From: Vibrio ziniensis
GTDB taxonomy: Bacteria; Pseudomonadota; Gammaproteobacteria; Enterobacterales; Vibrionaceae
Length of the DNA stretch: 64,000 bases
Reading direction: 5' to 3'
Assembly: GCF_011064285.1 (NCBI RefSeq)
Contig: NZ_CP049332.1
Location: 1,302,001-1,366,000 of the forward strand
Shown here in pieces: positions 28,292 to 38,400 of this stretch. Numbering within the stretch: the stretch's first letter is position 1; the number at the start of each line of letters is the position of its first letter. The position numbers were made by a program, and so were the translations under genes. The notes under the pieces were generated by a model, which saw nothing but the letters and a program-made list of their open reading frames with translations, did not search any database and was not told the DNA's origin.

Positions 28292-28594
28292 CTACTGAAT
28301 CGGGTTATGAACGGTGACCAGTTTAGTCCCGTCAGGAAAAGTGGCTTCAACCTGCACTTCTTCTAGAAGCTCTGCAATGCCGTCCATAACTTCGCTTTTG
28401 CTTAATAAAGTGCGTCCTTCACTCATTAACTGAGCCACAGTTTTACCTTCTCGCGCACCTTCCATAATGGCTGCGGAGATATAAGCACTGGCTTCTGGAT
28501 AGTTGAGCTTGATACCTTTAGCCAATCGGCGTTCAGCCAATAACGCCGCAGTAAACAGCAGCAGTTTATCCTTGTCTCTTGGTGATAATTCCAT
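28292..28594 (-). CDS. ureA: Urease gamma subunit UreA
   Basis: A 100-residue subunit, the usual length. It begins [23 protein letters not shown] and ends with [15 protein letters not shown], both family signatures. The open frame continues upstream to 28690 inside ureD, but the ATG at 28594 follows AGAGGGAC and matches the conserved N-terminus, so the longer form is rejected. It starts 26 nt after ureD. Confidence 0.97.
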   Translation of the reverse strand: MELSPRDKDKLLLFTAALLAERRLAKGIKLNYPEASAYISAAIMEGAREGKTVAQLMSEGRTLLSKSEVMDGIAELLEEVQVEATFPDGTKLVTVHNPIQ

Positions 28595-28620
28595 ATCGTC
28601 CCTCTGAAAAATGGTATAAA

Positions 28621-29481
28621 TCAGGTGTTCCAAATCCTTGGTGGGCAAGGCTCGATGCCCATCAATATCGGTCGCAGAAGTTGCCAACATCCACGTAATT
28701 GTTGTTGTGCCTGTTCACTGCAATCGCCCAAATAGCGAACCACTATTACCCCTAGGCGATGGGTAACGCTCAGTGTGGTTTGTTTTGAATCTAGGGAATG
28801 TCTTAATGCAGTAACCGCAGAATCTGCGTCCTCAATGCCAAACACCACCAAAGTTCCAGAAACCAGATGATGGTTGAAACCACTCATGGCGGTGAGAAGC
28901 GGATCGTCCGCAGACAGAAATTGGCGCTCAAGCAGAATCGGTTTATCTTCCAAATAGACCGCCAAACGCTGTTCAACACTGCCGCTAACAAATGGCAGAT
29001 GACTTTTCGGCCGACCTAAACAGAACACGTCAATGCCGACGAATTTCGCCTCGCCATACAAGTTCACTCGTGTAGAAAGTTTGCCGTGCGCACCATCAAA
29101 CACGATGGTTTCCATAGGCATCCATTCACAACGGGCACTGTGCACATCAATATGAACCTGCTGACGCTGTGCGCCGCCTTGGCTGTCTGCTCGATAGATT
29201 TTGCCCGCAGAAGGTGTGGTGATCAGCGCGTGGCTGTCTTGCGCACATTCCACCTGAATGCTTAAGTCATCACCAGAGACCAACCCACCTGGGGGATGCA
29301 GCAAATAAACATGGCAAACCTCCTGCTCTGGGTAGAATGGACGCTGCACACGTAGTGGCCCTTGAAACGCCATTTGGTGCATTCGAGTCTTCTCGCCATC
29401 AAAATCAAAACCCAGCGAGAGAAACGCTGGCCAGTGGCGCTCGGTTTGACTGATGAGATCGAACTTAGACATAAGATTCAT
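28621..29481 (-). CDS. ureD: Urease accessory protein UreD
   Basis: A 286-residue scaffold for nickel insertion. Recognisable segments include [26 protein letters not shown], the [10 protein letters not shown] motif and [12 protein letters not shown], all typical of UreD (UreH). It binds apo-urease and carries a channel through which nickel passes from UreF/UreG. The start may be the first or the fourth codon (both Met). It follows urtE by 4 nt, so transport and hydrolysis genes appear to form one transcript. Confidence 0.94.
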   Translation of the reverse strand: MNLMSKFDLISQTERHWPAFLSLGFDFDGEKTRMHQMAFQGPLRVQRPFYPEQEVCHVYLLHPPGGLVSGDDLSIQVECAQDSHALITTPSAGKIYRADSQGGAQRQQVHIDVHSARCEWMPMETIVFDGAHGKLSTRVNLYGEAKFVGIDVFCLGRPKSHLPFVSGSVEQRLAVYLEDKPILLERQFLSADDPLLTAMSGFNHHLVSGTLVVFGIEDADSAVTALRHSLDSKQTTLSVTHRLGVIVVRYLGDCSEQAQQQLRGCWQLLRPILMGIEPCPPRIWNT

Positions 29482-29485
29482 AGCG

Positions 29486-30181
29486 CTACACCGTTAGATA
29501 TTCTTTGACCAGAGCATCATTGAGTTCTGTCATCTCACCTGCCGCCACTTGTCGTCCACGATCAAGAATGCAGAATCGGTCAGCCACTTTTCTGGCAAAT
29601 GGCAGCTTCTGTTCGACCAGCAATACCGTCAGACCAATTTCCTGATTTAGACGGCGAATGATGTCGCCAATTTCAGCCACTACGTTAGGTTGTATACCCT
29701 CTGTTGGCTCATCCAAAATCAGTAGTTTGGGGTTAATGACCAATGCACGACCAATCGCAAGTTGCTGCTGCTGACCACCGGAAAGGTCGCCGCCACGACG
29801 ATGCAACATCTCTTTGAGCACAGGGAAAAGCTCATAGATAAAATCCGGTACATTTTTGCTCTTATCGCCGCGCACGGGTAAACCTATACGCAGGTTTTCC
29901 TCAACCGTGAGCAAAGGGAATATTTGGCGACCTTGAGGGACATAACCGATACCCAAAGGCGCACGTTTTTCCGCTGATAATCCAGCAATGTCCTGCCCAA
30001 GATATTCAATTTGACCACTTTGTGTCGCGAGCAACCCCATCACACATTGCAATAACGTGGTTTTACCCACGCCGTTGCGTCCCATCAGGCAGGTGCATTT
30101 ACCCTCTTCAACATTAAGCTCCAAATCCCACAGGGTATGGCTTTGTCCGTAAAACTGGTTTAATCCTTTCACCGTTAACAT
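29486..30181 (-). CDS. urtE: Urea ABC transporter ATP-binding protein UrtE
   Basis: A 231-residue ATPase of the LivF type. Walker A is GRNGVGKTT, signature LSGGQQQQLAIGRAL, Walker B LLILDEPTEGIQP, and the H-loop position is VEQK, a Gln as in other LivF/UrtE proteins. GYVPQGRQIFPLLTVEENL is diagnostic of the branch. It overlaps urtD by 7 nt. Confidence 0.94.
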   Translation of the reverse strand: MLTVKGLNQFYGQSHTLWDLELNVEEGKCTCLMGRNGVGKTTLLQCVMGLLATQSGQIEYLGQDIAGLSAEKRAPLGIGYVPQGRQIFPLLTVEENLRIGLPVRGDKSKNVPDFIYELFPVLKEMLHRRGGDLSGGQQQQLAIGRALVINPKLLILDEPTEGIQPNVVAEIGDIIRRLNQEIGLTVLLVEQKLPFARKVADRFCILDRGRQVAAGEMTELNDALVKEYLTV

Positions 30182-31014
30182 GCTTCTTCTCCCAAATAGA
30201 CTTCAACCACTTTGGGGTTGCTTTGCACCTGATCCATGGTGCCTTCGGCAAGTACAGAACCTTGATGAAGAACCGTAACGTTTTTGGCAATCGAGCGAAC
30301 AAAATCCATGTCGTGTTCAACCAACACAATAGTGCGTTCGCCAGCGAGACTGGTGAGTAGCTCACCGGTTCTGTCCATTTCCTGATGCGTCATTCCCGCC
30401 ACAGGCTCATCCACCAGCAACAGTTTCGGGTTTTGCATCAGCAGCATGCCAATCTCTAGCCACTGTTTTTGTCCGTGAGACAGAGCACCAGCGAGTAAAA
30501 AGCGTTGAGGCTCTAAACCGATTTGTTTCAGCACATAATCGATGTAATCAATATCTGACGAGCTCAGTTTGGCAAACAAGGTCGAACGAACGGTTTTCGC
30601 TCCAGCCATCGCCAATTCAAGGTTGTTAAACACGGTTTGGTTTTCAAATACCGTTGGTTTTTGGAATTTACGACCGATTCCCGCTTGAGCTATTTCCGGT
30701 TCGCTCAGTTCAAGCAGATCAATATTCTGCCCAAACCACGCACTGCCACTGTCTGGGCGAGTTTTGCCAGTAATAATGTCCATCATTGTGGTTTTGCCCG
30801 CGCCATTAGGGCCGATAATGCAGCGCAGCTCCCCTTCATTGATGTACAAATTGAGATCGTTTATCGCTTTGAAACCATCAAAACTGACGGTCAATCCTTC
30901 AAGGTAAAGCAAGCAGCCATGACCAACAGTCAGCATTGGATTTACTTTCGGCACAAGGAAATCATAAACATGTTCACGGTCAGTCATTGACCTTGCAAAA
31001 TCTCTCAAGCTCAT
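30175..31014 (-). CDS. urtD: Urea ABC transporter ATP-binding protein UrtD
   Basis: A 279-residue LivG-type ATPase. An N-terminal extension of about 35 residues precedes the ATPase core. Walker A is GPNGAGKTTMMD, the signature is LSHGQKQWLEIGMLL (a degenerate LSxGQ typical of UrtD), Walker B LLLVDEPVAGM, and H-loop VEHDMDFV. It pairs with UrtE to power urea uptake. It overlaps urtC by 4 nt. Confidence 0.94.
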   Translation of the reverse strand: MSLRDFARSMTDREHVYDFLVPKVNPMLTVGHGCLLYLEGLTVSFDGFKAINDLNLYINEGELRCIIGPNGAGKTTMMDIITGKTRPDSGSAWFGQNIDLLELSEPEIAQAGIGRKFQKPTVFENQTVFNNLELAMAGAKTVRSTLFAKLSSSDIDYIDYVLKQIGLEPQRFLLAGALSHGQKQWLEIGMLLMQNPKLLLVDEPVAGMTHQEMDRTGELLTSLAGERTIVLVEHDMDFVRSIAKNVTVLHQGSVLAEGTMDQVQSNPKVVEVYLGEEAC

Positions 31015-32096
31015 GCGTTTGCCTCCTTGGTTTTGATAAGCCCAACCACACCTTTTGGCAGGAACAGCGTCACTAACACAAACATAGCGCCAAGGCTAAA
31101 CAGCCATACCTCTGGTAGCGCTGCGGTTAAATAGGTTTTGGCATAGTTGACCGCTAATGCCCCCACCACCGCGCCGTACAGAGTTGCGCGACCACCCAAT
31201 GCGACCCAAACCACCAGCTCAATCGAGTTCAAAGGAGAAAATTCAGAAGGGTTGATGATGCCCACTTGCGGTACATACAGAGCACCAGCAATACCTGCTA
31301 ACACAGCAGAAAAACAAAATATCGCTAACTTGATGTATTCCACTTTGTAACCCGTGAAGCGGGTACGAGATTCCGCATCGCGCACTGCCATTGCTACGCG
31401 CCCTAAACGGCTCACCACAATAAAACGACACGCCAGATAACCAAGACCAAGTGCGACACCCGATAAGATAAACAGCGTGATTCGCGTTGAGTTAGCCTGT
31501 AAATCAAAGCCCAATAGATCTTTGAAATCGGTTAGACCGTTGTTGCCACCAAAGCCCATTTCGTTGCGGAAAAATGCCAGCATTAATGCATAAGTCAGCG
31601 CTTGAGTGATGATTGATAGATATACACCTGTTACGCGAGAGCGAAACGCCAACCAACCAAAGACAAACGCAAGTACACCAGGTGCGAGAACAATCATTAA
31701 AGCTGCAAACCAGAACTGGTCAAAACCGTGCCAGAACCAAGGTAGCTCTTTCCAGTTTAGGAACACCATGAAATCTGGCAGTTCAGGGTTACCGTAAATG
31801 CCACGATCACCGATTTGACGCATCAGATACATACCCATCGCATAGCCACCCAAAGCAAAGAATGCCGCATGACCTAAGCTCAGAATGCCCAAATAACCCC
31901 ACACCAAATCCACAGCAACAGCGAGTAATGCATAGGTAAGGTACTTGCCCATTAGTGTGACGGTATAGGTTGAAATATGCAGTGCACTGCCTGAACCCAC
32001 TAGCATGTTCAACACTGGAATCACACACAGAGCCACTGCCAAAACCAATAGAAATGTCATGGTAGAGCGATCAAATAACTTCGGTTGATACACCAT
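31011..32096 (-). CDS. urtC: Urea ABC transporter permease UrtC
   Basis: A 361-residue LivM-type permease with eight to nine hydrophobic helices. The GYLGILSLGHAAFFALGGYAMGMYL motif and the RVAMAVRDAESRTRFTGY coupling loop are diagnostic. The frame is open to 32210 inside urtB, but the ATG at 32096, preceded by GGAGGG at the end of urtB, begins the membrane protein. The gap to urtB is 2 nt. Confidence 0.94.
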   Translation of the reverse strand: MVYQPKLFDRSTMTFLLVLAVALCVIPVLNMLVGSGSALHISTYTVTLMGKYLTYALLAVAVDLVWGYLGILSLGHAAFFALGGYAMGMYLMRQIGDRGIYGNPELPDFMVFLNWKELPWFWHGFDQFWFAALMIVLAPGVLAFVFGWLAFRSRVTGVYLSIITQALTYALMLAFFRNEMGFGGNNGLTDFKDLLGFDLQANSTRITLFILSGVALGLGYLACRFIVVSRLGRVAMAVRDAESRTRFTGYKVEYIKLAIFCFSAVLAGIAGALYVPQVGIINPSEFSPLNSIELVVWVALGGRATLYGAVVGALAVNYAKTYLTAALPEVWLFSLGAMFVLVTLFLPKGVVGLIKTKEANA

Positions 32097-32098
32097 GA

Positions 32099-33757
32099 TT
32101 ATCCCTCCGCAGAACGCCCTTTCTGAGGGAATAATCCTCGGGGCTTTTTCTGAATAAATAGAATGATGAATACCAGCACTAGGATTTTCGCCAGAACGGC
32201 GCCAGCCCAAGGTTCAAGAACTTTGTTTGCCACGCCTAGTGACATGCCAGCCACCAGCGTTCCCCACAAGTTGCCCACACCGCCGAATACCACCACCATG
32301 AAAGAGTCGATGATGTATGCCTGACCTAAGTTCGGTCCTACGTTGGTTAACTGGCTTAACGCAACGCCCGCAATGCCCGCAATGCCCGAACCTAAACCGA
32401 AGGTCATGGCATCCACCCATTCAGAGCGAACACCCATCGCACGTGCCATACTGCGGTTTTGCGACACAGCGCGAACCTCAATTCCCAAGCGGGTGTAGTT
32501 CAAAATCAGGTACAAAAGTGCAAACACAATCAAACAGAAAACAATGATGTATAAACGGTTTAACGTCAGGCTAAGCAGTGGGTTTATCTCAATCACGCCT
32601 TGCATAAAATCCGGTGTTGAAACCGATCGGTTTAGCGGAGAGAACACTGTGCGAACCGCTTGTTGCAGAATCAGGCTGATACCGAATGTTGCTAACAGCG
32701 TTTCTAATGGTCGACCATACAAAAAGCGAATCACGCAACGTTCAATCAGTACACCAGCAACGGCAGACACCACAAACGCTAAGGGGATAGAGATAAATAC
32801 AGATAAACCGATGTGTTCTGGCATTAAGGTTTGAACCACATAAGTGGTGTAAGCGCCCAACATGATGAGTTCGCCGTGTGCCATGTTGATGACACCCATA
32901 ACGCCAAAGGTAATAGCAAGACCAATCGCCGCCAGCACCAATACAGAACCAAGACTTAAACCGAAAAACAGGGTTTGCGTCATGTCCGCCACTTTCTCAC
33001 GTTGCTCAATGCTGCTTAATGCAATACGCGCAGCACCAATGAGTGCACTCTCAGGGTTCTCACTAATAAACTGATTAAGCGCATTACGAGCCGTTGGTTG
33101 GTAGCTGGGTTTGAGGGTATCAATCGCTTGAGCAAGGACAGTGTCATCGCTGCTGTTTTTCAAATCATAGATAGCCAACGCCGTTGAGCCTAAGTCTTTC
33201 ACTTTGGCATCTGACTCTTTCGCTAAGTGATCTTTGAGGAGTTGATAACTCTCTTCATCCATCGAACCCATTAACTGGTTAATCGCGTCAATACGCTTGT
33301 CCGGATTAGGATGAGTGATGCTTAACGCGGCGATTGCCGATTTTAATTTGCCGCGCAAACTGTTGTTGATACCGATTTTTTTAATCGCTCGGGAATTTAC
33401 TGTCGACATATCGCCATCATTGGCCGAAAGAAGTGGCTGAATGGTAAAGTCACTGCCCTCTTTGGCTTTAATGACGACCAATGTTGAGCTTGATTTCTCA
33501 ACATATAAATCGCCATTCAGTAGCAGACTCAATACGTCAACCGCTCGCTCGTCGCCACTTTGAAGAATGCTATCCACACCCGATTCGATTTGATTGAATT
33601 TGAGTGTCGAAATCGCTTGTAAGCCTTCATCGAATGAAGCACTTGTCTCGGCTTGCGCCACAGAAGTCACACATAAGGCTGTCACCCCAAGCAACCACAC
33701 CAGAGCTATTCGTCTGGTATCGCGCACTATGGAATACATTCGCTTAATTAAGACCAT
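32099..33757 (-). CDS. urtB: Urea ABC transporter permease UrtB
   Basis: A 552-residue protein in two parts. After a signal-like helix ending AQA (about residues 17-36), a periplasmic helical domain of about 220 residues follows; then comes a LivH-type permease with the GVMGVINMAHGELIMLGAY motif and the RAVSQNRSMARAMGV coupling loop. The extra N-terminal domain is standard in UrtB and distinguishes it from amino acid LivH permeases. AAAGGG lies 6 nt before the first ATG. It sits 148 nt downstream of urtA, behind a hairpin. Confidence 0.93.
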   Translation of the reverse strand: MVLIKRMYSIVRDTRRIALVWLLGVTALCVTSVAQAETSASFDEGLQAISTLKFNQIESGVDSILQSGDERAVDVLSLLLNGDLYVEKSSSTLVVIKAKEGSDFTIQPLLSANDGDMSTVNSRAIKKIGINNSLRGKLKSAIAALSITHPNPDKRIDAINQLMGSMDEESYQLLKDHLAKESDAKVKDLGSTALAIYDLKNSSDDTVLAQAIDTLKPSYQPTARNALNQFISENPESALIGAARIALSSIEQREKVADMTQTLFFGLSLGSVLVLAAIGLAITFGVMGVINMAHGELIMLGAYTTYVVQTLMPEHIGLSVFISIPLAFVVSAVAGVLIERCVIRFLYGRPLETLLATFGISLILQQAVRTVFSPLNRSVSTPDFMQGVIEINPLLSLTLNRLYIIVFCLIVFALLYLILNYTRLGIEVRAVSQNRSMARAMGVRSEWVDAMTFGLGSGIAGIAGVALSQLTNVGPNLGQAYIIDSFMVVVFGGVGNLWGTLVAGMSLGVANKVLEPWAGAVLAKILVLVFIILFIQKKPRGLFPQKGRSAEG

Positions 33758-33826
33758 GAGTAACCCTTTCTGACTCGGCTATTTGCCCAGCCTCTAAAAT
33801 CCATTTCTTGCTTTATCAAGCAGAGG

Positions 33827-33853
33827 ATAAGTGGGGCTTTCGCACCCACTTAT
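33827..33853 (-). promoter_or_regulatory. Hairpin between urtA and urtB
   Basis: ATAAGTGGG pairs with CCCACTTAT over a 9-nt loop, 52 nt past the urtA stop. No T-run follows on the minus strand. It likely protects the urtA mRNA end so the binding protein is made in excess over the permease, a common ABC operon feature. Confidence 0.6.
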
Positions 33854-33905
33854 TTCGTTGCATCAGTCTAATGTCGCAGAACAGCAGGAAGGTCTGTGTT
33901 ACGAA

Positions 33906-35180
33906 TTAGAAGTTCTGACCAGAACATTTACCTGTTTTAACGTTGTAGTTACCGCAGCTAAGTGGCGCGCGCCAATCTGAAATCAGGTCTTTAGAACCCG
34001 GTAAGAAATCAGACCATGCATCACCCGCAACCAAACCAGCCGTTTCCCAAACAGTTTGGAACTGACCGTCATCTTGGATTTCGCCAATCAGAACAGGTTT
34101 AGTGATGTGGTGGTTAGGCATCATGGTTGAGTAACCGCCTGAAAGGTTAGGAACCGACGTACCAATGAGCGCGTTTTGCACGGCTGTTGGATCTGTTGTA
34201 CCTGCCGCTTCAACCGCTTTCACCCACATGTTGAAACCGATGTAAGTCGCTTCCATTGGGTCGTTCGTGGTGCGTTTGTCGTCTTTAGTAAACTTGTGCC
34301 ATGCTTCGATGAACTCTTCGTTCGCTTGTGAATCCACGCTTTCGAAGTAGTTCCACGCTGCTAAGTGACCGACAAGTGGAGCAGTATCCATACCTGAAAG
34401 TTCTTCTTCACCCACAGAGAAAGCAACCACTGGAATTTGGTCTGCAGTTACGCCTTGGTTACCCAACTCTTTGTAGAAAGGTACGTTTGCGTCGCCATTG
34501 ACGGTAGAAACAACCGCTGTTTTCTTACCCGCTGAGCCAAATTTCTTAATGTCAGAAACAATAGACTGCCAATCAGAGTGACCAAAAGGCGTGTAGTTGA
34601 TCATGATGTCAGAAGCTGCCACACCCTTGTCTTTCAAATAGGCTTCAAGGATTTTGTTGGTAGTGCGTGGGTAAACATAGTCCGTACCTGCTAGAACCCA
34701 ACGTTTCACACCTTGATCCATCAGGTAATCAACCGCTGGAATTGCCTGTTGGTTTGGCGCAGCGCCTGTGTAGAACACGTTTTTCGAAGACTCTTCACCT
34801 TCGTATTGAACTGGGTAGAACAGAATGCTGTTCAACTCTTCAAATACTGGCAGTACAGATTTACGAGATACTGAAGTCCAGCAACCAAATACTGCTGATA
34901 CTTTTTCTTTTGAAATCAATTCGCGCGCTTTTTCCGCAAAAAGAGGCCAGTTTGACGCTGGGTCAACCACCACAGGCTCTAGCTTTTTACCAAGCAGACC
35001 ACCCTTTTTGTTTTGCTCGTCAATCAGCATCAACATCGTATCTTTAAGTGTGGTTTCACTGATTGCCATAGTGCCGGACAATGAGTGCAACACACCGACT
35101 TTGATAGTGTCAGCAGCATAGGCATGAGCGCTGAGTATGGTTGCTGCTAGTACTGCGGTGGAGAGGAGTTTCCGTTTCAT
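33906..35180 (-). CDS. urtA: Urea ABC transporter substrate-binding protein UrtA
   Basis: A 424-residue periplasmic binding protein. A Sec signal ends at AYA (about residue 22). The mature start DTIKVGVLHSLSGTMAISE, the segment GCWTSVSRKSVLPVFEELNSILFYPVQYEGEE and GTDYVYPRTTN are conserved in urea/short-chain amide binding proteins (UrtA, and the related FmdD). It is the promoter-proximal gene of the urt-ure locus, transcribed divergently from the permease-kinase gene across 273 bp. Confidence 0.94.
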   Translation of the reverse strand: MKRKLLSTAVLAATILSAHAYAADTIKVGVLHSLSGTMAISETTLKDTMLMLIDEQNKKGGLLGKKLEPVVVDPASNWPLFAEKARELISKEKVSAVFGCWTSVSRKSVLPVFEELNSILFYPVQYEGEESSKNVFYTGAAPNQQAIPAVDYLMDQGVKRWVLAGTDYVYPRTTNKILEAYLKDKGVAASDIMINYTPFGHSDWQSIVSDIKKFGSAGKKTAVVSTVNGDANVPFYKELGNQGVTADQIPVVAFSVGEEELSGMDTAPLVGHLAAWNYFESVDSQANEEFIEAWHKFTKDDKRTTNDPMEATYIGFNMWVKAVEAAGTTDPTAVQNALIGTSVPNLSGGYSTMMPNHHITKPVLIGEIQDDGQFQTVWETAGLVAGDAWSDFLPGSKDLISDWRAPLSCGNYNVKTGKCSGQNF

Positions 35181-35295
35181 TCTTCATCTTCCCTTGATTA
35201 ATAAATGGTCCAAACTTACGCCCCCAGATGCAGGCTCAAAATCGCAACATCAGGAACAAGCTCGGGAAAAGTATCGGTGAGATAAAGAGTTAGGG

Positions 35296-35340
35296 ATATG
35301 CGCATATTGCGCACTTTAACTACGTTAAACTACGCATATA
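35296..35340. promoter_or_regulatory. Candidate operator cluster, urtA/permease-kinase divergent region
   Basis: Two dyads lie close together: the perfect palindrome ATATGCGCATAT (35296-35307) and TTTAAC-TAC-GTTAAA (35315-35329), followed by a further half-site ACGCATATA. They sit mid-way between the divergent genes. TATACT at 35360-35365 is a likely -10 for the plus-strand gene, without a good -35, suggesting activator dependence. The neighbouring LuxR-type response regulator is the obvious candidate ligand (inference). Confidence 0.5.
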
Positions 35341-35404
35341 GCAATGAGTAAAATCGGGCTATACTCGTGCGGGCGACCTATAAAATAAATGGTCGAAATT
35401 TCCA

Positions 35405-35425
35405 GACTTGCAAGGAGTGCAAGTC
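35405..35425 (+). promoter_or_regulatory. Leader hairpin with AGGAG loop
   Basis: GACTTGCA pairs exactly with TGCAAGTC around the loop AGGAG. It lies 28 nt upstream of the permease-kinase start, which itself has only a weak GAAGAGA ribosome site. Confidence 0.55.
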
Positions 35426-35453
35426 ATCGCTTTAAGGATGAAGAGACAATGAG

Positions 35454-38400
35454 ATGCAGAAAGTCCCAATAACGCGCAGACGTTATAACACCCTCGTCGG
35501 AAACGAATTACTGGAAGATTTTGCGCTGCGTTTTACCGCAAAACGCGCAAGGAAGTGGTCAGCAAGCTGGATAGCCAATACCGCTTTAGGTATTGTCTCG
35601 TTTCTGGTGCTTGAAGCCATCGGCGGAACCATCACCCTCAACTACGGTGTTATCAACTCACTTTGGGCGATAGTAGGTGTTTCTCTGGTGGTCGTTCTAA
35701 GTGGCATACCTATCTGTTACTACGCCGCCAAATACGGTGTTGATGCGGATCTTCTCAGCCGAGGTGCTGGGTTTGGCTATATTGGCTCGACCATAGTGTC
35801 GCTCATCTATGCTTCGTTCACCTTTATCTTTTTTGCCCTTGAAGCCGCGATTATGTCGATGGCCATCGAACTGTTGTTTGGTATTCCACTGTTTTGGGGA
35901 TACATCATCAGCGCGGTGATTGTGATTCCTTTGGTTGCGTTGGGTATTTCCAATATTGGACGTTTCCAAATGTGGTCGCAGCCGCTTTGGCTTGCGATGC
36001 AGCTCATTCCCCTGTTCTTTGTTTTTACTCACCCAGACAGTCAAATTGACAAATGGCTATCCTACGGAGGCTTAGTTGGACACAACCCTGAGTTCGACTG
36101 GATGTTGTTTGGCGCTGCATCGGCAGTACTGCTTTCAGTTGTGGCGCAAATTGGTGAACAGGTCGATTTTCTGCGCTTTCTGCCCGCACAAACCCCTTCC
36201 ACTAAGCTACGTTGGTGGGCAGCGATGCTGATTGGTGGACCCGGTTGGATGTTGTTTGGCGCGTTGAAAATTGCCTTAGGCAGTTTCTTGGCGTGGCTCG
36301 CTATCAGCCACAGTATTGCGCCAGATCTGGCTGGTGACCCAGCTCATATGTATGTAAATGTGTTCGGTTACATGACGGACAATACCAAACTTGCCCTTAT
36401 CTGCGCGGGTTTGTTTGTCATCATTTCCCAGCTGAAAATTAACGTTGCCAATGCCTATGCGGGCTCTCTGGCTTGGTCGAATTTCTTCTCACGTTTAACT
36501 CATCACCACCCCGGTCGAGTGGTATGGATGATCTTCAACGTACTGATTGCTTTACTCTTGATGGAGCTTGGTGTCTATCAGCTTATCGAACAAACTCTGC
36601 AAATCTATTCGGTTTTGGTGCTTTCTTGGATTGGTACTATCGTCGCCGATTTAGCCATCAACAAACCGCTCGGTCTTAGCCCAAAACACATCGAATTTAA
36701 GCGCTCAAAGCTCTACGACATCAACCCTGTTGGCTTAGGTTCAATGATCCTCGCATCATTGTTTGGATTCGCGGCTCACTTTGGTTTGTTTAATGATATG
36801 ATCAAAGCCTTCGCCTCGTACCTATCGTTCATATTGCCGTTTATCACAGCGCCATTAATTGCACTCGCGACACGCAGTCGCTATTACTTAGTTAACGATG
36901 AGATAGTTAACGAAGAAATGGTTAACGATGAAATCATTGTTAACCATGGACATCAAGAACACGAGTGTGTGGTTTGCCAACACACTTTTGAAGAAGAAGA
37001 CATGGCGATGTGCCCAGCATACCAAGGGCATATTTGTTCGCTTTGTTGCTCACTTGATGTTCGCTGCCATGATAAGTGCCGTCCGCAAGCGACCTTCCAT
37101 GCTCAAGTCAAACACACCTTAGAGCCTTATTTGCCTTTGAGTTGGATAAACAAACTCTCCTCTTCTATCAGCCAATTTGTCATGGTAATGGGATTAATGA
37201 GCTTATCCATCGGTGCAATTTTGGCTCTGGCATACAGTCAGGTGCCAAGCCTAGATCCGACCAAGATGAACGCGCTCTCTATCAGTCTGTTTAAAGCGTT
37301 CGCTCTGTTGCTGATCCCAATCGGTATTATTAGCTGGCTATTTGTATTAGCTAGAAGCAGCAGCAGCCTTGCAATGAAAGAGCTTCAGGCTCACACCAAC
37401 TTACTTTCTGATGAGATTACCGCGCACGAAAAAACCTCGCTCGAACTTGAACGGGCAAAGAAAAAAGCAGAAAACGCTAACGATGCGAAAAGTCGCTATT
37501 TAGCGGGGCTAAGTCATGAACTGAGAACACCACTCAATGTGTTGCTAGGGTACGCCCAGTTGCTCAGTAACGATAAAGAGTTGAGTCCGAAAAAGCGCCA
37601 ATATGCAGAAACATTGGAGCGAAATGGTAAACATCTTGGCGATTTACTGGAAAGTCTGTTGGAGATATCAAAAATAGAAGCGGGACGACTGGAGCTGCAT
37701 CGGGATGCCTTTAATCTTCATTCTTTGCTGCAACAACTGGTAGAAATGTTTTGTATGCAGGCGGAGCAAAAGAATCTCGCCTTCCAGTACAGCGTTGCCA
37801 GCCATCTGCCTATTTTTATCACCGCCGACAAACAAAGGTTGAGACAGATCCTCATCAACATGCTCAACAATGCAGTGAAATACACTGAATCCGGACATAT
37901 CCATTTTTCTGTGACATATAGAAACCAAGTCGCGCGTTTTAGTGTCGAAGACACCGGTATTGGTATTTCAAAAGATGAGCAGGAGCTAATATATCGTCCT
38001 TTTGAACGTATTCAGTCTGAGCATACTAAACACATTAGCGGTACCGGATTGGGACTGACTATTTCCAACGCTTTGGCTGACTTAATGGGTGGAGAAATTG
38101 AATGTATCAGTGAGAAAAGAAAAGGCAGTACCTTTACTCTGAAAATGATGCTTTCCGAGGTAAATGACTACCTCAACGAACCAGAACTGACCAATCTTGA
38201 TGTAACAGGCTACAAAGGCGCTAAGAAAACCATCTTGGTAGTGGATGATATTGATGACCAACGCATACTGATCAGCAACATCCTAAGCCCACTCGGTTTT
38301 AATGTCCTGCAAGCTAACTCTGCGGAAGCTGCCTTAGAACTCGCGGCAAGCAAAGCCATCGACCTTTTCATGCTGGATATTTTTATGCCACAAGTGAATG

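Noticed and set aside
28595..28690. Longer N-terminus for UreA
   Set aside because: The extension lies inside ureD, and the conserved 100-residue start at 28594 has its own ribosome site.
32097..32210. Longer N-terminus for UrtC
   Set aside because: The extension overlaps urtB and is hydrophilic, unlike UrtC; the ATG at 32096 follows GGAGGG.
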